In this document: positions 59,047-62,032 of the stretch, piece after piece
Layout: the number at the start of each line of letters is the position of its first letter
Position numbering within the stretch: the first letter of the stretch is position 1
Source: Terrimesophilobacter sp044464485
GTDB lineage: Bacteria > Actinomycetota > Actinomycetes > Actinomycetales > Microbacteriaceae
Assembly: GCA_044464485.1 (NCBI GenBank)
Contig: JBIQLG010000014.1
Coordinates: 1 to 62,032, forward strand
DNA: 62,032 nt
Direction of reading: 5' to 3'
Made by a program: the position numbers and the translations under genes
Notes under the pieces: generated by a model
Told to the model about the DNA's origin: nothing
The model's input: the letters and a program-made list of their open reading frames with translations, nothing else
Database searches by the model: none

Positions 59047-59120
59047 TTATGCACAATTGTGGATGACACGCCCACTACATATTGGGTTCGCTGATTGGTC
59101 GAGACCCGCTATATAGTGGT
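59047..59120 (+). promoter_or_regulatory. nrdA control region: NrdR-like boxes and DnaA-like boxes
   Basis: In the 366-base gap 58903-59268, two NrdR-like sites occur: CCACTACATATTGGGT (59072-59087) and CCGCTATATAGTGG (59106-59119), with centres about 33 bases apart. Just upstream lie TTATGCACA (59047-59055) and TGTGGATGA (59058-59066), matching DnaA boxes in opposite orientations. The ~150-base leader after these shows no recognised riboswitch. Confidence 0.6.
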
Positions 59121-59268
59121 GTGACTGCAGCGGAGCGGACATCGGGTTTGAGCCTCGATTCGGCCCGAGTCAGCCGAATTGAGCGCAAAAAGAGGGCCCG
59201 ATCAGGGTTTTTCAGGGGTGGAAACTCTGCCGGTATTGGTGGGGATTTCTCGGGATTTGGAGTATGGC

Positions 59269-61752
59269 ATGAGCATTACCGTCGTCAAGCGCAATGGGCA
59301 GCGCGAGCCGTATGACGCGAACAAGATCAACCTCGCCATCGAAAAGGCGAGCGAGGGCCTCGACGACAACATCACCTGGGTCACCCAGATCGCGAGCGAG
59401 CTCGAGTTGACGCTCTTCGACGGCATCACGACGCAGCAACTGGATGAAGCGGTCATCCAGGTCGCGCTCCAGAACGTGAAGGACGATCCGGAGTTCGACA
59501 CGGTTGCAGCGCGACTCCTCCTCAAGACGATCTACAAGCGCGTGCTCGGCGACTACGAGTCGGATGAGGAATTGCGCGCGCTGCACGTCGAACACTTCGC
59601 CATGAACATCCGGCGCGGCGTGGAGGAGGGCCTCCTCGACGAGCGGCTCGTGCAACTCTTCGACCTCGACCTGCTTGCCAGGACTCTCGAGCCTGCCCAC
59701 GACGACCTGCTCAAGTACATCGGCGTCGTTACCCTCAATAACCGTTACGGCATCAAGGGCCGCAATGGCGACGCGCTTGAGGTGCCGCAGTACTTCTGGA
59801 TGCGCATTGCGATGGGGTTGTCGCTGAACGAGGCGGACCCGAACGGGCAGGCGATCAGGTTCTACGAGAAGATGTCGAAACTGGAATATCTTGCCGCGGG
59901 CTCCACACTCGTGAACGCGGGAACCAGTTACCCGCAGCTCGCGAACTGCTTCGTCATGGAGATGCAGGACGACATCGAGCACATCGCGAAGACCACGCGC
60001 GACGTCATGTGGCTCACGAAGGGCACGGGCGGCATCGGACTGTCGGTGACGAAGCTGCGCGCGCAAGGCTCACCCATCCGCTCGAACAACACGACGTCGA
60101 CGGGGCCGATCCCGTTCATGCACACGATCGACTCGGTGCTGCGCGCGGTGAGCCGCGGCGGCAAGAAGTTCGGGGCGTTGTGCTTCTACATGGAGAACTG
60201 GCACATGGACTTTCCGGAGTTCCTCGACCTGCGCCAGAACTCCGGCGACCCGTACCGGCGCACGCGCACGGCGAACACCGCGGTGTGGATCAGCGACGAG
60301 TTCATGAAGCGCGTGCAGAACGACGAGGACTGGTACCTCTTCGACCCGCTCGAAGTCTCCGACCTCAACGAACTGTACGGAAAGGCGTTCTCCGAACGCT
60401 ACGCACACTATGCAGCGATGGCGGAGGCGGGCGACTTGCGGATGTTCAAGAAGCTCCGTGCACGCGAACAGTTCAAGGCGATCCTCATTTCGCTCTCCGC
60501 GTCGAGCCACCCGTGGCTCACGTGGAAGGACACGATCAACAACCGGGCCCTCAACAACAACACCGGAACGATTCACCTCTCCAACCTCTGCACGGAGATC
60601 ACGCTCCCGCAGGACATCGACAACGTCTCGGTGTGCAACCTCGCGTCGATCAATTTGTCTCAGCACTTGATCGAATCCTCGGAAGCCGGCCAGCGGCCGA
60701 CGATCGACTTCGCGAAGATCGAGGAGAGCGCCCGCATCGCCGTGCGCCAACTCGACAACCTCATCGACATCACGAAGTCGAGCGTTCCCGAGGCGGACTT
60801 CTCGAACCAGCAGAACCGCGCGGTGGGGCTTGGAGTCATGGGCTTCACGGATGTCGTGGAGCGGCTGGGTTTGAGCTACGAAAGCGAGGCGGCGTACGAC
60901 CTCATCGACGAGATCATGGAACACGTCTCGTATGCGGCGATCGACGCGTCGGCGGAGCTGGCGAAGGAGCGCGGCGCGTACCCGAACTTCGACGGCTCGG
61001 GATGGTCGAAGGGCATGGTGCCGATCGACAGCATCGCGAAGACGGAGGAGGATCGCGGCGTCCCGATCAAGGTCAACCGCATGACGCGGCTCGACTGGGA
61101 CGCGATGCGCGCGAAGGTCAAAGGGGGAATGCGCAACGCAACGCTCATGGCGATCGCTCCGACGGCTTCCATCGGACTCGTCGCGGGCACGACGCCGGGT
61201 CTCGACCCGCAGTTCACCCAGATCTTCAGCCGGTCGACGTCGAGCGGCAAATTCCTCGAAGTGAACCGTAACCTCGTGAAGGACCTTCAGTCGCTCGGAC
61301 TGTGGGGCTCCGTGCGCGAGTCGATCCTGCGCAGCCAGGGCGACGTGCAGGTGATCGACGCCATCCCGGACCACCTCAAGGAGGTGTACAAGACGAGCTT
61401 CCAGCTCTCGCCGTACGCATTCCTCGAGGTAGCCGCTCGCGCGCAGAAGTGGATCGATCAGGCCATCAGCCGCAACATGTACCTCGAGACGCGCGACCTC
61501 GGCGAAATGATGGACATCTACTACGGCGCGTGGGAGCGTGGCGTGAAAACCACGTACTACCTGCACATGAAGCCGCGCCACCAGGCGGAGCAATCCACGG
61601 TCAAGGTGAACAAGTCCGAGGACATCGATGCCGGGGCCAAGCGAGGATTCGGTGCCGCGAACACTCCCTCAGAGCCCGTTGCCAGCACCACCGCCGCCCC
61701 CGCCCGCAAGGGATTCGGCTTCGCCGGTCTCACAGCGAAGGACGGTGAGTAG
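59269..61752 (+). CDS. nrdA: Ribonucleoside-diphosphate reductase alpha subunit, ending early at an in-frame TAG
   Basis: 827 residues to the TAG. N-terminal ATP-cone (TVVKRNGQREPYDANKINLA) for allosteric control, then the class I barrel: active-site cysteines in PQLANCFVMEM, TIHLSNLCTEI and NVSVCNLASIN, and MAIAPTASIGLVAGTTPG. It makes deoxynucleotides with the NrdB partner downstream. The C-terminal redox cysteines that re-reduce the active site are missing from this frame because TAG (61750-61752) precedes them; coding continues in frame to a TAA at 61824. ATG 59269 follows GGAG at six bases. Confidence 0.93.
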   Translation: MSITVVKRNGQREPYDANKINLAIEKASEGLDDNITWVTQIASELELTLFDGITTQQLDEAVIQVALQNVKDDPEFDTVAARLLLKTIYKRVLGDYESDEELRALHVEHFAMNIRRGVEEGLLDERLVQLFDLDLLARTLEPAHDDLLKYIGVVTLNNRYGIKGRNGDALEVPQYFWMRIAMGLSLNEADPNGQAIRFYEKMSKLEYLAAGSTLVNAGTSYPQLANCFVMEMQDDIEHIAKTTRDVMWLTKGTGGIGLSVTKLRAQGSPIRSNNTTSTGPIPFMHTIDSVLRAVSRGGKKFGALCFYMENWHMDFPEFLDLRQNSGDPYRRTRTANTAVWISDEFMKRVQNDEDWYLFDPLEVSDLNELYGKAFSERYAHYAAMAEAGDLRMFKKLRAREQFKAILISLSASSHPWLTWKDTINNRALNNNTGTIHLSNLCTEITLPQDIDNVSVCNLASINLSQHLIESSEAGQRPTIDFAKIEESARIAVRQLDNLIDITKSSVPEADFSNQQNRAVGLGVMGFTDVVERLGLSYESEAAYDLIDEIMEHVSYAAIDASAELAKERGAYPNFDGSGWSKGMVPIDSIAKTEEDRGVPIKVNRMTRLDWDAMRAKVKGGMRNATLMAIAPTASIGLVAGTTPGLDPQFTQIFSRSTSSGKFLEVNRNLVKDLQSLGLWGSVRESILRSQGDVQVIDAIPDHLKEVYKTSFQLSPYAFLEVAARAQKWIDQAISRNMYLETRDLGEMMDIYYGAWERGVKTTYYLHMKPRHQAEQSTVKVNKSEDIDAGAKRGFGAANTPSEPVASTTAAPARKGFGFAGLTAKDGE

Positions 61753-61824
61753 TTCGTGAACGAAGACGAGTTCTACGTACCCGTCGATCCGATGGACGAG
61801 CTGCAGTGCGACAGCTGCCAGTAA
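61753..61824 (+). other. In-frame continuation of nrdA carrying the redox tail CDSCQ
   Basis: Directly after the TAG, 23 sense codons continue in the nrdA frame: FVNEDEFYVPVDPMDELQ then CDSCQ and TAA. A CxxC followed by Gln at the very end is the hallmark of class I alpha-subunit tails, which reduce the active-site disulfide. The tail could be reached by TAG read-through. A separate GTG start at 61756 (22 residues; GGTGAG six bases upstream) would also produce it. Otherwise the TAG is a mutation or sequencing error. Confidence 0.8.
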
Positions 61825-61838
61825 AAATCTCCGTTGTT

Positions 61839-61873
61839 CCCTGAGAAGATCGCGCAGCGATCGTCTCGAAGGG
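61839..61873 (+). repeat. Structured intergenic element, copy 3 (CCCTGAG / CTCGAAGGG family)
   Basis: CCCTGAGAAG, inner stem ATCGC-GCA-GCGAT, then CGTCTCGAAGGG, lying between nrdA and nrdB. The flanks match the elements at 4717-4747 and 42556-42590 while the stem sequence is different but fully paired. Confidence 0.75.
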
Positions 61874-61910
61874 ATCGACTCAGTCAGTGAAAAGAAAGTA
61901 GGAACGCGCA

Positions 61911-62032
61911 ATGTCAGGGATTCTCGGTACGGGCGTGCAGGAGGGCCTGCTGCTCAAGCCGGTCAAATACCAGTGGGCCATGGACCTCTACGACCAGGCG
62001 GTCGCGAACACGTGGTTCCCGAACGAGATCCA
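61911..62032 (+). CDS. nrdB: Ribonucleoside-diphosphate reductase beta subunit (partial, runs off right edge)
   Basis: The first 40 codons read MSGILGTGVQEGLLLKPVKY, then WAMDLYDQAVANTWFPNEI, which is the N-terminus of a class I radical-bearing beta subunit. The metal-ligand helices lie beyond the window, so the cofactor type cannot be judged. AAGTAGGAACGC precedes the ATG. It follows nrdA with the structured repeat element between. Confidence 0.88.
   Translation, partial: MSGILGTGVQEGLLLKPVKYQWAMDLYDQAVANTWFPNEI

Noticed and set aside
60070..61593. 507-residue minus-strand open frame within nrdA
   Set aside because: Antisense shadow of a certain gene; arginine/histidine-rich composition typical of such shadows.
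61750..61752. Genome-wide recoding of TAG as sense
   Set aside because: Several intact genes in the window end naturally at TAG (for example at 29990, 40784 and 56174), so TAG is a normal stop here.
61750..61752. Selenocysteine insertion in nrdA
   Set aside because: Selenocysteine uses TGA, not TAG, and no SECIS-like hairpin was seen directly after the codon.

Overview
The window is GC-rich chromosomal DNA from an actinobacterium. The best fit is the family Microbacteriaceae. Support: frequent GTG/TTG starts, tightly overlapping operons (ATGA, GTGA, TGATG junctions), a C50-carotenoid operon of CrtEb/CrtYe/CrtYf type, a BMP-type nucleoside ABC transporter beside nucleoside salvage genes, and a galU-rimJ-membrane protein block. 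There are no rRNA genes, insertion sequences, integrases or CRISPR arrays. One tRNA gene, tRNA-Ala(CGC), lies at 42637-42712.

Layout. 1-920: start of ribD (minus strand) behind an FMN riboswitch. 1023-2250: a lone AbiEi/DUF559-type gene bracketed by two 96-97 bp inverted-repeat elements. 2339-6654: HAD hydrolase, GNAT, trpS, exonuclease III and a YihY membrane protein, all on minus. 6794-8326: an ECF sigma factor fused to a zinc-finger and membrane anti-sigma module. 8528-11994: succinate dehydrogenase sdhCDAB (minus). 12093-13214: mannose-1-phosphate guanylyltransferase. 13356-23758: nucleoside uptake and salvage (BMP lipoprotein, ATPase, two permeases, MFS, cdd, deoA, nucleoside hydrolase, adenosine deaminase). 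23832-29990: NlpC/P60 protein, a coiled-coil membrane protein, and a 1259-residue SF1-helicase-like protein whose ATPase motifs are degenerate. 30006-38351: carotenoid operon (idi-like, crtE, crtB, crtI, crtYe, crtYf, crtEb on minus) divergent from a MarR regulator and an MMPL transporter, with a palindromic operator between. 38398-42466: mscL, FmdB zinc ribbon, 5-FTHF cyclo-ligase, galU, rimJ and a membrane protein. 42637-46689: tRNA-Ala, YceI, a broken alcohol dehydrogenase, and a CoA-transferase/crotonase/thiol-dioxygenase operon. 46959-54676: mixed metabolic and membrane genes, including a RimK ligase with an RCK_C tail divergent from a retropepsin-like protein. 54743-58902: an MFS gene behind a long inverted-repeat operator, then a second lone AbiEi/DUF559-type gene bracketed by tandem repeats and two copies of a 62-bp palindromic repeat, then another MFS gene. 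59047-62032: NrdR/DnaA-like sites, nrdA and the start of nrdB.

Most notable observations. (1) nrdA has an in-frame TAG 24 codons before its natural end, which cuts off the C-terminal redox tail ending CDSCQ; coding continues in frame after the TAG. (2) Both AbiEi/DUF559-type genes are bracketed by matched palindromic elements of unrelated sequence. This suggests a repeat-bracketed, possibly mobile or self-propagating, nuclease-like module. (3) Three intergenic copies of a structured element have conserved flanks (CCCTGAG / CGTCTCGAAGGG) around a stem that differs in sequence but stays paired. (4) The helicase-like protein has lost its Walker A lysine and its Walker B acidic pair.

All calls rest on reading the sequence and on family knowledge. 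No database search was run.
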